From: Arcobacter vandammei
Lineage (GTDB): Bacteria; Campylobacterota; Campylobacteria; Campylobacterales; Arcobacteraceae
NCBI RefSeq assembly: GCF_016106035.1
Contig: NZ_JADKPZ010000001.1
Coordinates: 147,509 to 211,508, forward strand
Reading direction: 5' to 3'
Length of the DNA: 64,000 bases
Shown here: positions 1-8,878 of the stretch, in pieces
Layout: every line of letters starts with the position of its first letter
How positions within the stretch are numbered: the first letter of the stretch is position 1
Position numbers and translations under genes: made by a program
Notes under the pieces: generated by a model
Seen by the model: only the letters and a program-made list of their open reading frames with translations
What the model was told of the DNA's origin: nothing
Database searches by the model: none

Positions 1-612
1 ATTTGGAACTATTTTTATAACTTCTTCTAAATTCTCTATATTTCCAACTCTTAAAAGTTTATTTAACCAATCACAATTTAATTTAATTAACTCCGAAATT
101 TCACCATTTTTTAGTAAATCAAGGCTAATATTTAATTCACTACTTACAAGTTTTGGAATATTAATATTTGATATTTGTAAAATTGGATTTATTTTTAATG
201 CTTTTAATATATCAGCTGTTAAGTTTAAAATATCAGATATATTACTATGTTCAATCCACTCACAACCTATTTGATAATCTTCCTTAGATGGATAAGAAAA
301 AATAGGTTGAACATAAAACCATTTTTTTTGCTTTGTTGTTCTTCCTAATCTTTTTGTAATAATTCTTACAACATCTAAAGTTGAATCAGCTCTTAATGAA
401 ACTTGCTCATTTGATTCATCTGAAAACTTTATAAGTTTTCTTTCATTTTCAATAGCTTGGTGTTGTGAATATGAGAAATTAGGTGTTAAAATCTCTTCAA
501 AACCTTTCTCTTCCAAAATTTGGCAAACACTATTTTCTAAAACTCTTTTTGCTTTTGCAGTTTTACCAAAATATAGACGACTTCCTTTTGGAATTTCGTG
601 TTCAAAAATCAT
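1..612 (-). CDS. hisZ: ATP phosphoribosyltransferase regulatory subunit HisZ (partial, 3' end outside window)
   Basis: An open frame runs from an ATG at 612 (minus strand) to the window edge without a stop, about 204 residues. The translation begins MIFEHEIPKGSRLYFGKTAK and contains class II tRNA-synthetase-like stretches such as SLRADSTLDVVR and KWFYVQPIFSYP, typical of HisRS paralogues used as HisZ. HisZ partners short-form HisG at the first step of histidine synthesis and does not charge tRNA. A true HisRS would be longer and carry the histidine-A motifs, but the missing C-terminus prevents a full check. The gene starts 5 bp after the stop of the upstream aminotransferase gene, so the two are probably co-transcribed. 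Confidence 0.75.
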   Translation of the reverse strand, partial: MIFEHEIPKGSRLYFGKTAKAKRVLENSVCQILEEKGFEEILTPNFSYSQHQAIENERKLIKFSDESNEQVSLRADSTLDVVRIITKRLGRTTKQKKWFYVQPIFSYPSKEDYQIGCEWIEHSNISDILNLTADILKALKINPILQISNINIPKLVSSELNISLDLLKNGEISELIKLNCDWLNKLLRVGNIENLEEVIKIVPN

Positions 613-617
613 TTCTA

Positions 618-1730
618 TTAGTTCCCTTTATAGAAAGTTTCTGCAAAAACTCTATTTGCAGTTCCATCAAAAGTTCTAATTTTTAACTCATCCATTACAA
701 GTTCAATTGCATTAACAGCCCAAGAAGCTTCAAAATCTTCAACTAATCCCATATGATTTATTCTGAAGATTTTTCCAGCTAAATGGTCTTGACCACCAGC
801 TATATCTACATTATACTTATTTTTTAAGATTTTTCTAATCTCATTTGATTGCTCTGTATAAGCTGTTGTCATCGCATTTGCAGGATTTTTTGGATAAATC
901 TCAAATCCAATAGCTTTTAAAGCCTCTTGTGTCGCTTTTGCTCTTAAAGCTGTTTGTATATAAACATTTTCAAAACCTATCTCTTTTAGTTTTTCTAAAA
1001 TTGCACCTAAACCAATAATTAAAGTTGTAGCTGCTGTATAAGCTGTTGTATTTTTCTTTTGATTTTTTATCTCACTTGCAAGATTAAAGTAGTAACCAGC
1101 AGGTTTTTCTTCAATTTTTGCAACTGCTTTTTGGCTTAATCCAATCATTGCTAAACCAGGAGGCAACATAAATGCTTTTTGACTTCCAGTTATTAGTGCA
1201 TCAATATTTGTTGTATCAATCTTTTCAACACCAACAGCTGTAATTCCATCTGCAACAACCATAATATCTGGGTTTATTTTTTTAACTTCACTTGCTATTT
1301 TTTCAACTGGATGTCTTAATCCTCCAGCACTTTCACAAACTTGAATAAAAATTGCATCAATGCTACTATCATTTTTTATAGCATTTACAACATCTTCTAC
1401 AGCTACAGGTGTATTCCACTCATTTATAAGTTCTGTATATTCAATATTGAAAGCTTTACAAATCTTTCCGAATCTTTCACCAAACTTTCCAGAATTAACT
1501 GTAAGTGCTTTTTTTCTTGTAAGGTTTGTAACACAAGCTTCCATAGCTCCTGTTCCACTTGAAGCTAACATTAAAACTTCACTCATATCATAAATCTCAA
1601 GTAATAAATTTCTAGTCTTTTCAAAAATTGATTCAAACTCTTTTGTTCTATGGTGTATTGTAATATCACTCATAGCTTTTCTTGCAAATTCTGGTACAGG
1701 AGTTGGGCCTGGAGTTAATAACATATTCAT
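618..1730 (-). CDS. class V aminotransferase, alanine/serine-glyoxylate aminotransferase family
   Basis: This is a 370-residue fold-type I PLP enzyme. The N-terminus LLTPGPTPVP is the signature start of the alanine-glyoxylate / serine-glyoxylate / phosphoserine aminotransferase branch. SSGTGAMEA (about residues 58-66) forms the cofactor phosphate loop, VVADGITAVG (158-167) holds the Asp that contacts the pyridine nitrogen, and GSQKAFMLPPG (182-192) carries the Schiff-base lysine K185. Members transfer amino groups between alanine, serine or glycine and glyoxylate, pyruvate or hydroxypyruvate; the substrate cannot be read from sequence. It lies directly upstream of hisZ on the same strand. The family is secure, the exact reaction is not. 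Confidence 0.85.
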   Translation of the reverse strand: MNMLLTPGPTPVPEFARKAMSDITIHHRTKEFESIFEKTRNLLLEIYDMSEVLMLASSGTGAMEACVTNLTRKKALTVNSGKFGERFGKICKAFNIEYTELINEWNTPVAVEDVVNAIKNDSSIDAIFIQVCESAGGLRHPVEKIASEVKKINPDIMVVADGITAVGVEKIDTTNIDALITGSQKAFMLPPGLAMIGLSQKAVAKIEEKPAGYYFNLASEIKNQKKNTTAYTAATTLIIGLGAILEKLKEIGFENVYIQTALRAKATQEALKAIGFEIYPKNPANAMTTAYTEQSNEIRKILKNKYNVDIAGGQDHLAGKIFRINHMGLVEDFEASWAVNAIELVMDELKIRTFDGTANRVFAETFYKGN

Positions 1731-1849
1731 ATCCTTATTAAATTTTAATTTTCAGTAAAACAGAACATTTTAGCCAAAAAAAGATTATTAAATGGTTAAA
1801 AATATGTTTAATTGGTTATAATTATGCGACAATTTCTAAAAGGGACAAA

Positions 1850-2437
1850 ATGAATTTATTTAAATTATCTTTTTCAACTATAGCTTTTTCAACACTTATA
1901 TTTGCAAGTAACTATAAAATTGAATCTACAGCTTCAAATGCTGATTTTTTAATGAAATTTTCAAAAAATCAAGATTTAAGAATTGAATTTACAAATATTA
2001 AAGGTGGATTTGATTTTGATGACAAAAAATTGACTTTAGAATCGTTAAAAAGTGATATTGAATTAAAAGACTTTACAACTTCTCAAGATGAATATAATAT
2101 TTTAGTGGAAAAGAAAATATTTAATATAGAAAAATTTCCTAAAATCAAATTTACTGCAACAGATATTGAACAAGATAAAATTTATGGTGATTTAACTATC
2201 AATAATGTTACAAAAAATATCGAATTAGATTTAGAAAATAGTGGAGATTTTTTTGGAAAAATCTATCTAAAATTAAGCGGAAAAATAAAAAGAAGTTATT
2301 TCGATTTAACTTGGGATGAGCTACTTGATACAGGAAGTAGTTCCTTTGATAACGATATTGAACTTGAGTTAAACCTCGAGGCAAACAAAGAAGAAAACCA
2401 AACCTTTACAAAGATTATTGAAAAAAATAAAAAATAG
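1850..2437 (+). CDS. YceI-like periplasmic protein, divergent
   Basis: This is a 195-residue protein with an N-terminal signal peptide (MNLFKLSFSTIAFSTLIFAS). The YceI lipocalin-like beta-barrel is recognisable from FPKIKFTATDIEQDKIYGDL, the NNVTKNIELDLE strand and a late KIKRSYFDLTWDELL segment. YceI barrels bind long hydrophobic molecules such as polyisoprenoids. Compared with the paralogue at 2971 it has lost the HSNAGFTVKHMM region (here SNADFLMKFSKN) and adds a charged C-terminal tail. It is followed by the marR-yceI pair on the same strand, but a strong promoter lies in between. Its ligand is unknown. Confidence 0.8.
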   Translation: MNLFKLSFSTIAFSTLIFASNYKIESTASNADFLMKFSKNQDLRIEFTNIKGGFDFDDKKLTLESLKSDIELKDFTTSQDEYNILVEKKIFNIEKFPKIKFTATDIEQDKIYGDLTINNVTKNIELDLENSGDFFGKIYLKLSGKIKRSYFDLTWDELLDTGSSSFDNDIELELNLEANKEENQTFTKIIEKNKK

Positions 2438-2439
2438 TC

Positions 2440-2468
2440 TTGACATTACTACTAATTAGTACTATAAT
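2440..2468 (+). promoter_or_regulatory. sigma70 promoter with a palindromic operator, upstream of the marR-yceI operon
   Basis: A perfect -35 TTGACA (2440-2445) and a perfect -10 TATAAT (2463-2468) are separated by 17 bp. The spacer holds the 12-bp palindrome TACTAATTAGTA (2450-2461); allowing one mismatched pair, the symmetry extends over 18 bp (2447-2464). MarR dimers bind palindromes of this size. Placement between -35 and -10 of the marR gene fits autorepression, which is an inference. Confidence 0.8.
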
Positions 2469-2518
2469 TCTTCGATGTTTTTTTAAAACTCATCTATTTT
2501 AAAAAAAATTGGATTTTT

Positions 2519-2974
2519 ATGAAAAAAACTTATGGTACTATTACTGATAAATCTATGAAAACTGTTGTAAGAATAGATAGAGTTTTTCACTTAGCAAATA
2601 GCTTAACAGAAAACTATCTAAACTTACATAATCTCACATTTAATCAATTCAAAGTATTGGAAGTTTTATACCATTTGGGTGATTTAAATATTGGAACAAT
2701 TACCAAATTAACATCTAGCACTCCAGGTAATACAACAGTTGTTGTCAAAAATCTTTTAAGAGATGGATTTATCTCCTCAAAAAAAGATCCAAATGATAAT
2801 AGAGCCTCTATTTTGTCAATAAGTCAAAATGGAAGTGAAGTTATGGAAAGGATTTTTCCTACTCATGCAAAAAATCTTGAAAACTTTATGAGTAGTTTAG
2901 ATGAAAATGAGTTGGATACTTTATACAACTTATTAAATAAAATTTATAATTCAAACAAAAAGGAAAAAAAATGA
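2519..2974 (+). CDS. MarR-family transcriptional regulator
   Basis: This is a 151-residue winged-helix protein. LTFNQFKVLEVLYHLGDLNI leads into the helix-turn-helix, TKLTSSTPGNTTVVVKNLL is the recognition-helix region, and KKDPNDNRASILSISQNG is the beta-wing with the conserved D-x-R (DNRA) motif. The C-terminal helices would form the dimer interface. MarR proteins usually repress their own operon and release DNA on binding small phenolic or oxidant ligands. The stop overlaps the start of the following yceI by 4 bp, indicating translational coupling. The palindrome in its promoter is the likely operator. No redox cysteines are present, so ligand sensing is more likely than thiol sensing. Confidence 0.9.
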   Translation: MKKTYGTITDKSMKTVVRIDRVFHLANSLTENYLNLHNLTFNQFKVLEVLYHLGDLNIGTITKLTSSTPGNTTVVVKNLLRDGFISSKKDPNDNRASILSISQNGSEVMERIFPTHAKNLENFMSSLDENELDTLYNLLNKIYNSNKKEKK

Positions 2975-3516
2975 AAAAATTAGGACTATTAAGTATATTT
3001 GTTGCAAGTGCACTATTTGCAGGAAACTACACAATTGATACAGCACACTCAAATGCAGGATTTACTGTAAAACATATGATGGTTACAAATGTAAAAGGAA
3101 GTATCAATGATATTGCTGGAACATTTGAGTATGATGAAAAAGCAAATGCTTTAGTAAAAGTTGAAGGTGAATTAAAAGTTGCATCAATTGATACAAAAAA
3201 TGAGAAAAGAGATGCTCACTTAAGAGAAGATGATATTATGGATGCAGCAAAATTCCCTACAATCACATTTAAATCTACAAAAGTTGAAGGCGATAAAGTT
3301 TATGGTGATTTAACAATCAAAGGTGTTACAAAAAATATTGCACTTGATTTAGAAAATGGTGGTGCAGTTGCTGGAAAAGCTGGATTTGCAATGACTGGAA
3401 AAATCAATAGAAGTGAATATGGAGTAACATGGAACAAAGCTTTAGAAGCTGGTGGAGTTGCTGTTAGTGATGAAGTAAAACTTGAAATTGATATTGAAGG
3501 AAATTTAGCTAAATAA
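2971..3516 (+). CDS. YceI family periplasmic protein
   Basis: This is a 181-residue protein with a signal peptide (cleavage probably after ASALFA). The mature protein starts with the canonical YceI sequence YTIDTAHSNAGFTVKHMM and keeps HLREDDIMDAAKFPTITF, GDLTIKGVTKNIALDLE and GKINRSEYGVTWNKALE. The family forms a lipocalin-like barrel that binds isoprenoid-type lipids such as quinones or polyprenyl chains. It is translationally coupled to the MarR regulator, so its level probably responds to the MarR ligand. It is one of three YceI paralogues in the window and is closest to the copy at 34182. Confidence 0.92.
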   Translation: MKKLGLLSIFVASALFAGNYTIDTAHSNAGFTVKHMMVTNVKGSINDIAGTFEYDEKANALVKVEGELKVASIDTKNEKRDAHLREDDIMDAAKFPTITFKSTKVEGDKVYGDLTIKGVTKNIALDLENGGAVAGKAGFAMTGKINRSEYGVTWNKALEAGGVAVSDEVKLEIDIEGNLAK

Positions 3517-3535
3517 TTTTTAGCTAAACTCTAAA

Positions 3536-4312
3536 ATGAACCCAACACTATTTATCTCACATGGTGCTCCAAATATGATTTTAAGCGATTTAAAATCAAA
3601 ACAAAGCATCATAGATATTGCAAAAGGTTTGAAAAAAGCAAAATATATAATTATAGTATCAGCACACTATGTAACAAGAGATTTAAAAGTAATAAATCCA
3701 AATACAAATAGTTTGATGTACGATTTTTATGGCTTTGAAGAAGCTTTATACAATTTTAAATATGAGATAAGTAGTAGTTTGGAATATACAAATAACTTAA
3801 TAGAAAAACTACAAAATCAAGGCATAATTATAAGTGTTGATAAAACTAGAGATAGTTTTGACCATGGGGTTTGGACTGTTTTATCCTTAATGTATAAAAA
3901 ACTCGAAATTCCTGTAATTCAACTAAGCATTCCTATTTCTTATTCTATTATAGATTTAATAAATCTTGGTGAAAAACTACAAGTTTTTAAAGATGAAGCA
4001 CTTTTAATTTTTAGTGGTGGAGCTACTCATAATCTTCGTGATATGAGTTATGGAAATATAAAACCTTATGCAAAAGAGTTCAATGATATGATAAAAGATA
4101 TTATTGAAAATGGGAAAGAGGATTTATTAAAAGATATAAAAAATGATGTGAATTTTTATAAAAATCATCCAACTATTGAACATATTGCACCACTATTTAT
4201 TGCATTTGGAAATGCTATAAATAAAAAAGGAGTCTCTTTTAATAGTGAGATGCTCTTATCAAATATCTCGATGGAGAGTTTTATTTTTGATAAAGGAGAT
4301 TTAGATGCTTAA
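3536..4312 (+). CDS. DODA-type extradiol aromatic ring-opening dioxygenase (LigB/YgiD family)
   Basis: This is a 258-residue protein with the LigB-fold metal-site landmarks: LFISHGAPNMIL near the N-terminus, VSAHYVTRD (about 41-49), DSFDHGVWTVL (about 102-112) and FSGGATHNLRDMSYG (about 158-172). The histidines in these motifs bind the catalytic Zn/Fe. Family members (E. coli YgiD, plant DODA) cleave the 4,5-bond of catechols such as DOPA; the physiological bacterial substrate is often unknown. The start lies 19 bp after the yceI stop and the end overlaps the pirin gene by 8 bp. MarR-YceI-dioxygenase-pirin may therefore be one transcription unit dealing with aromatic or quinone-like compounds, which is an inference. 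Confidence 0.87.
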   Translation: MNPTLFISHGAPNMILSDLKSKQSIIDIAKGLKKAKYIIIVSAHYVTRDLKVINPNTNSLMYDFYGFEEALYNFKYEISSSLEYTNNLIEKLQNQGIIISVDKTRDSFDHGVWTVLSLMYKKLEIPVIQLSIPISYSIIDLINLGEKLQVFKDEALLIFSGGATHNLRDMSYGNIKPYAKEFNDMIKDIIENGKEDLLKDIKNDVNFYKNHPTIEHIAPLFIAFGNAINKKGVSFNSEMLLSNISMESFIFDKGDLDA

Positions 4313-5006
4313 AAAACTTTCAAAAGAGAATATGGGAAAATCAAACTTAGGTTGGCTTCAAAGTAGATTTCACTTTAGTTTTGCAGAGTATAGAAACCCT
4401 GCAAATGTGCATTTTGGAGTTTTAAGAGTTTTAAATGATGATATTATAAAAGCAAAAACTGGATTTGATACTCATCCACATGAAAATATGGAGATTATTT
4501 CATATATTGTAAATGGAGAGATTACACACAAAGACTCAATGGGAAATAGCGAAACTCTAAAAAGAGGAGAAATTCAATATCTTAGTGCTGGAGATGGTAT
4601 ATTTCATAGTGAAAAAAATGATAGCAATGTAGATTTAAGACTTCTTCAAATCTGGGTTTTTCCACCACAAAAAGGGCTTCCAAGACTTTATGCTTCACAT
4701 AGATATAAAGAAGAAGAAAGAGTTAATAAACTTCTAAATATCGTTTCAAGCCAAGATGGCTCAAGTGCTATAAAAATATATCAAGATGTAGATATATATG
4801 TAAGTGAAGCCAATAAAGGCAAAGTTTTTGACTATGAGATAAAAGAGAATAGACAAGTATATTTTGTGCAAATTGAGGGAAAATCACTTTTAAATAATAG
4901 TGTAATTCTTGATTTTGGTGATGCTTGTGAGATTACAAAAGAGAGTATTTTAAAAATAGAAGCTCTTGAAAAATCACACTTTTTGTTTATTGATATGAAA
5001 AAGTAG
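4305..5006 (+). CDS. pirin family protein (bicupin)
   Basis: This is a 233-residue protein of normal bacterial pirin length. The N-terminal cupin has the metal ligands in THPHENMEIISYIVNGEITH and in AGDGIFHSE, equivalent to the pirin His-His-His-Glu iron site. LRLLQIWVFPPQKGLPRLY links to the C-terminal cupin-like half. Several bacterial pirins oxidise flavonols such as quercetin, others act as redox-sensitive partners. The 8-bp overlap with the extradiol dioxygenase gene suggests co-expression and a shared role in phenolic chemistry. The specific activity is unproven. Confidence 0.9.
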   Translation: MLKKLSKENMGKSNLGWLQSRFHFSFAEYRNPANVHFGVLRVLNDDIIKAKTGFDTHPHENMEIISYIVNGEITHKDSMGNSETLKRGEIQYLSAGDGIFHSEKNDSNVDLRLLQIWVFPPQKGLPRLYASHRYKEEERVNKLLNIVSSQDGSSAIKIYQDVDIYVSEANKGKVFDYEIKENRQVYFVQIEGKSLLNNSVILDFGDACEITKESILKIEALEKSHFLFIDMKK

Positions 5007-5085
5007 TTTTTTAAACACTTAACAGGTATTTCATAGCAATTCTGATAAAATCTACTCTTCAAAATAAAATATTAAGAAAGAGTAG

Positions 5086-6096
5086 ATGAAAAAAAGAGTT
5101 TTAATAAATGGAATTGGGCGAATTGGAAAGGCTATTTTAAAACAGCTTTTAGCCAAAAATGAGTTTGAAATAGTTTGCATAAATGATATAAATCCATATA
5201 TAAAAAATATTGCCTACTCTATAAACTACGATACAACTTACGGAAAATTTGAAAATAGATTTGAAGTAGTTGAAAATAGTTTTTTACAAAACAAAACTTC
5301 AAAAATAGAAATCACTCATATTGATGATTTAAAAAAATTAGATTTAAGAAATATTGATATTTTAATAGATTCAAGTGGACAAAAAGCAAATATAAAAGAG
5401 TTAAAAAACTTAAATGTAGAAAAAATAATTTTAACTCATCCAGAAAGAAATGCTGATATAAATTTAGTTTTAGGTGTAAATGAAAAAGAATTAGATTTAA
5501 AAAACCACAAAATCATCTCAACAAGCTCATGCAATGCAACAGCACTTCTTCCAGCTTTAAAGCTAATTGATGATGAAAAAGAGATAATTTGTGGCGATAT
5601 TGTAACTATTCATCCACTTTTAAATCATCAAAGAGTTTTGGATGGAGGCTTCGTGCAAAGTGCAACAAGAGATGTTGATTTAAACTTTGAGTTTGGAAGA
5701 AGTTCAAATTTTAATATAATTCCAAGCAGAACTACAACAATAAAAGCTTGTTCTTTTGTAAATAATAAGTTTTGTGAAGAGTTAATATCTTCAAACTCAC
5801 TTAGAGTTCCAACAGATACCGTTGGTGCTATAAATGTAACACTTTTTACAAAAGAGATTTCAACAAAAGATGAGATATCTAAGCTTTTTTTAGATTTTGA
5901 GAAAAATCAGAAATTCCCAATAGTTTTAAACAATTTTGAAGCACTTGTTTCAAGTGATTTCAAAAAAGAGGAGTTTACAACAATTATTGATCATAGATTT
6001 TTGGAAGTAAAACAAAATATGATAAAACTGCTTCTTTGGTATGATAATGAGTGGGGATATGCTTCTAAAGTTATAGAGATTTTAAAGTTTATATAG
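5086..6096 (+). CDS. glyceraldehyde-3-phosphate dehydrogenase-like protein, divergent active-site loop
   Basis: This is a 336-residue protein with GAPDH architecture. The Rossmann motif is INGIGRIGKAILKQL (7-21). The catalytic Cys is C149 in STSSCNATALLP and the base is H176 in TIHPLLNHQRVLDGG, exactly the classical C149/H176 positions. The C-terminus keeps WYDNEWGYASKVIEIL. However, the near-invariant SCTTN is SCNAT and the phosphate loop is RSSNFNIIPSRTTT instead of RGRTAAQNIIPSSTG. Nothing glycolytic such as pgk is adjacent. It could be a paralogue acting on another phosphorylated aldehyde or a divergent GapA. A dehydrogenase of this superfamily is certain, substrate and cofactor are not. 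Confidence 0.8.
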   Translation: MKKRVLINGIGRIGKAILKQLLAKNEFEIVCINDINPYIKNIAYSINYDTTYGKFENRFEVVENSFLQNKTSKIEITHIDDLKKLDLRNIDILIDSSGQKANIKELKNLNVEKIILTHPERNADINLVLGVNEKELDLKNHKIISTSSCNATALLPALKLIDDEKEIICGDIVTIHPLLNHQRVLDGGFVQSATRDVDLNFEFGRSSNFNIIPSRTTTIKACSFVNNKFCEELISSNSLRVPTDTVGAINVTLFTKEISTKDEISKLFLDFEKNQKFPIVLNNFEALVSSDFKKEEFTTIIDHRFLEVKQNMIKLLLWYDNEWGYASKVIEILKFI

Positions 6097-6106
6097 TTTA
6101 TAAAAC

Positions 6107-6127
6107 AAAAAGGGCTTTTTATAGCCC
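6107..6127 (-). terminator. intrinsic terminator of prfA
   Basis: Read on the minus strand, GGGCT-ATAAAA-AGCCC is followed by TTTTTGTTTT. The stem begins within the last codons of prfA (ending at 6119) and the U-tract lies in the gap to the convergent GAPDH-like gene. Confidence 0.75.
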
Positions 6128-7186
6128 ATTTGCTTCGATTAGTCTTGATTGATGATCAGCAATAAGAGGATCAATTACTTCATCAAACAAGCCATCCTCT
6201 AAGATATTCTCAAGTCTATATAGAGTTAAGTTTATTCTGTGGTCACTAATTCTATTTTGTGGAAAATTATATGTTCTAATTCTTCCACTTCTATCTCCAG
6301 TTCCAACCTGCTCTTTTCGGTTTGCACCCTCAGCTTCCATTTTCTTTTCCATCTCAATTTCATAAAGTTTAGCTTTTAAAACTTTCATAGCTCTATCTTT
6401 ATTTTTATGTTGAGATTTTTGGTCTTGGTTGGTAACCACTATACCTGATGGAATATGAGTAATTCTTACAGCAGAATCCGTAGTATTTACAGATTGACCA
6501 CCATTCCCACTAGCTCTCATAACATCTATTTTCAAATCGTTTTCATTTATTTCAACTTCAACATCATCAACTTCAGGCATAACAGCAACAGTAATAGCAG
6601 AAGTATGAACTCTTCCTTGAGATTCAGTAGCGGGAACTCTTTGAACTCTATGTGTTCCACCTTCAAATTTTAGCTTAGAGTAAACATGGTCACCTTTTAC
6701 AAGTATTACAATTTCTTTGTAACCACCTGCTTCGCTATCACTTGAACTCATAATTTCAACTTTCCAGTCGTTATTCTCAGCATATCTAAGATAACCTCTG
6801 AATAAATCAGCTACAAAAAGTGCAGCTTCATCACCACCAGTTCCAGCTCTTAATTCCAAATAGATATTTCTATCATCATTTGGGTCTTTTGGAATCATAA
6901 GAAATTTTATCTCATCTTCTAAGATAGGTTTCTTACTCTCAAGTTCTTTTAACTCTTCTTTTGCTAAATCGCCTAATTCAGCATCATCTAGCATAAGTTT
7001 ATTCTCTTCAATATCTTCAAGAACTTTTATATACTCTTTTGCTTTATTAACTATTGGCTCAATACTTGATTGCTCTTTTGACAATGTAGTCATTCTTTTA
7101 ATATCACTAGTAATATCAGGAGACATCAAGAGATTTGTAATCTCTTCTGATCTAGCGATGAATGGTTGAAGTTTATCTTTTAACAT
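6119..7186 (-). CDS. prfA: peptide chain release factor 1 (RF1)
   Basis: This is a 355-residue class I release factor. The anticodon-like tripeptide PAT (185-187, in [15 protein letters not shown]) marks RF1, which reads UAA and UAG, rather than RF2 (SPF). GGQ (229-231, in [17 protein letters not shown]) is the catalytic motif that triggers peptidyl-tRNA hydrolysis and is methylated by PrmC. Length and domain order (helical N-terminus, GGQ domain, C-terminal domain) are normal. The gene lies 11 bp downstream of rpsT, forming an rpsT-prfA unit closed by a terminator. Confidence 0.97.
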   Translation of the reverse strand: MLKDKLQPFIARSEEITNLLMSPDITSDIKRMTTLSKEQSSIEPIVNKAKEYIKVLEDIEENKLMLDDAELGDLAKEELKELESKKPILEDEIKFLMIPKDPNDDRNIYLELRAGTGGDEAALFVADLFRGYLRYAENNDWKVEIMSSSDSEAGGYKEIVILVKGDHVYSKLKFEGGTHRVQRVPATESQGRVHTSAITVAVMPEVDDVEVEINENDLKIDVMRASGNGGQSVNTTDSAVRITHIPSGIVVTNQDQKSQHKNKDRAMKVLKAKLYEIEMEKKMEAEGANRKEQVGTGDRSGRIRTYNFPQNRISDHRINLTLYRLENILEDGLFDEVIDPLIADHQSRLIEANGL

Positions 7187-7197
7187 CTAAACTTTAA

Positions 7198-7458
7198 TTA
7201 TATAGCATTAACTTTTAGTTGTAATCTACTTACTTTTCTTGATGCTGTACCTTTTGCTAAAATACCTTTAGATACACAATGGTGTAAGTATTTGTTTGCA
7301 ATTTTCATAGCTTCAACAGCTTTTGTTTTATCAGCACTTTCAACTGCACTTAATACATCTTTAGTGATATTTTTGATTCTTGTTTTGTAGAATCTATTTC
7401 TTATTGTTTTAACTAATGTTTGTCTAGCTCTCTTCTCAGAAGATTTGTGATTTGCCAT
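7198..7458 (-). CDS. rpsT: 30S ribosomal protein S20
   Basis: This is an 86-residue basic, helical protein beginning [14 protein letters not shown], the standard S20 start, with the characteristic C-terminal segment [20 protein letters not shown]20 binds 16S rRNA at the base of the body early in 30S assembly. It is the first gene of a two-gene unit with prfA and is divergent from glmM. A ribosome-binding site (AAAGAGGTT) precedes the ATG. Confidence 0.97.
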   Translation of the reverse strand: MANHKSSEKRARQTLVKTIRNRFYKTRIKNITKDVLSAVESADKTKAVEAMKIANKYLHHCVSKGILAKGTASRKVSRLQLKVNAI

Positions 7459-7540
7459 TTTTTTAACCTCTTTGTAAATTTTTAAAGGATAGAATACTAT
7501 CCAAAATAACTTAAATTGAGTTTAATTTTAGGAAGATTTA

Positions 7541-8875
7541 ATGAAACTATTTGGAACAGACGGAGTTAGAGGGAAAGCTGGTGAATTTCTTGATGTAATT
7601 ACTGTTGTAAAACTTGCACAAGCTGCAGGAACACACTTTAGAAAGCATTCAACAACAAATAAAATTCTTGTAGGAAAAGATACAAGAAGAAGTGGTTATA
7701 TGATTGAAAATGCCCTTGTTAGTGGGCTTACAAGTGTTGGTTATGATGTTATTCAAATTGGACCTATGCCTACTCCTGCTATTGCATATTTAACAGAAAG
7801 TATGAGATGTGATGCTGGAATTATGATTAGTGCCTCACATAATCCATTTGAAGATAATGGAATAAAGTTTTTTGATAATCACGGAAATAAATTAAGTGTA
7901 GAAGATGAAAAAGCTATAGAGAATATATTTAATGATACCGAATCTTTAATCTCTTCTCAATCAACAGGTAAAGAAATAGGAGCTTCAAAAAGAATAGATG
8001 ATGTTATTGGAAGATATATCGTTGTTATAAAAAGTTCATTTCCGAAAAATTTAACTCTAAAAGGTCTTAGAATTGTTCTTGATTGTGCAAATGGTGCAGC
8101 ATACAAAGTTGCTCCCACAATCCTTGAAGAGCTAGGTGCTGATGTAATTACAATAAATAATAAACCAAACGGTTTTAATATAAATGATAATTGTGGAGCT
8201 ATGCATCCTGAAAATGTAGCAAAACTTGTAAAGGAATATAGAGCAGATATTGGTCTAGCACTTGATGGCGATGCTGATAGATTAGTTGTTGTAGATGAAA
8301 AAGGTGAAATTGTTGATGGAGATAAACTTCTTGGTGCTTTAAGTGTATATCTAAAACAAGAAAAGCTTTTAAAAGGAAATGCTTGTGTGGCGACTGTTAT
8401 GTCAAACAAAGCATTAGAAGACTATTTGGAAAAACATGAAATAAAACTTTTAAGAAGTAATGTTGGAGATAAATATGTTCTTGAAGTTATGAAAGAGAAT
8501 GATTTAAATTTTGGTGGAGAACAAAGTGGACATATAATTTTTTCTGATGCTGCAAAAACTGGAGATGGTTTAGCTTCAGCACTTCAAGTTTTAGCTTTAA
8601 TTATAAAATCTAAGAAAAAAGCTAGTGAAGTATTAAATCCATTTAGCCTTTATCCTCAAATCTTACATAATATGAAAGTAAATGAGAAAATTCCATTAAA
8701 AGAGATTAAAGGCTTAGAAGAGCTTTTAAAACCAATTAGAGAAAAAGGGATTAGAGATTTAATTAGATACTCTGGAACAGAAAATAAAATAAGACTTCTG
8801 CTTGAAGGTAAAAATAAGAAAGATGTAGAAAATTCAATGGCTAATCTAATTGAATTTTTCAAAAAAGCTCTATAA
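7541..8875 (+). CDS. glmM: phosphoglucosamine mutase
   Basis: This is a 444-residue alpha-D-phosphohexomutase converting glucosamine-6-P to glucosamine-1-P for UDP-GlcNAc (peptidoglycan and lipid A precursor) synthesis. The N-terminus [16 protein letters not shown] is typical of Glm[17 protein letters not shown] carries the phosphorylated catalytic Ser, [13 protein letters not shown] is the Mg-binding loop, FGGEQSGH the sugar-binding loop and [16 protein letters not shown] the phosphate-binding loop. Only 3 bp separate it from lspA, so two envelope genes are co-transcribed. Confidence 0.97.
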   Translation: MKLFGTDGVRGKAGEFLDVITVVKLAQAAGTHFRKHSTTNKILVGKDTRRSGYMIENALVSGLTSVGYDVIQIGPMPTPAIAYLTESMRCDAGIMISASHNPFEDNGIKFFDNHGNKLSVEDEKAIENIFNDTESLISSQSTGKEIGASKRIDDVIGRYIVVIKSSFPKNLTLKGLRIVLDCANGAAYKVAPTILEELGADVITINNKPNGFNINDNCGAMHPENVAKLVKEYRADIGLALDGDADRLVVVDEKGEIVDGDKLLGALSVYLKQEKLLKGNACVATVMSNKALEDYLEKHEIKLLRSNVGDKYVLEVMKENDLNFGGEQSGHIIFSDAAKTGDGLASALQVLALIIKSKKKASEVLNPFSLYPQILHNMKVNEKIPLKEIKGLEELLKPIREKGIRDLIRYSGTENKIRLLLEGKNKKDVENSMANLIEFFKKAL

Positions 8876-8878
8876 AAT

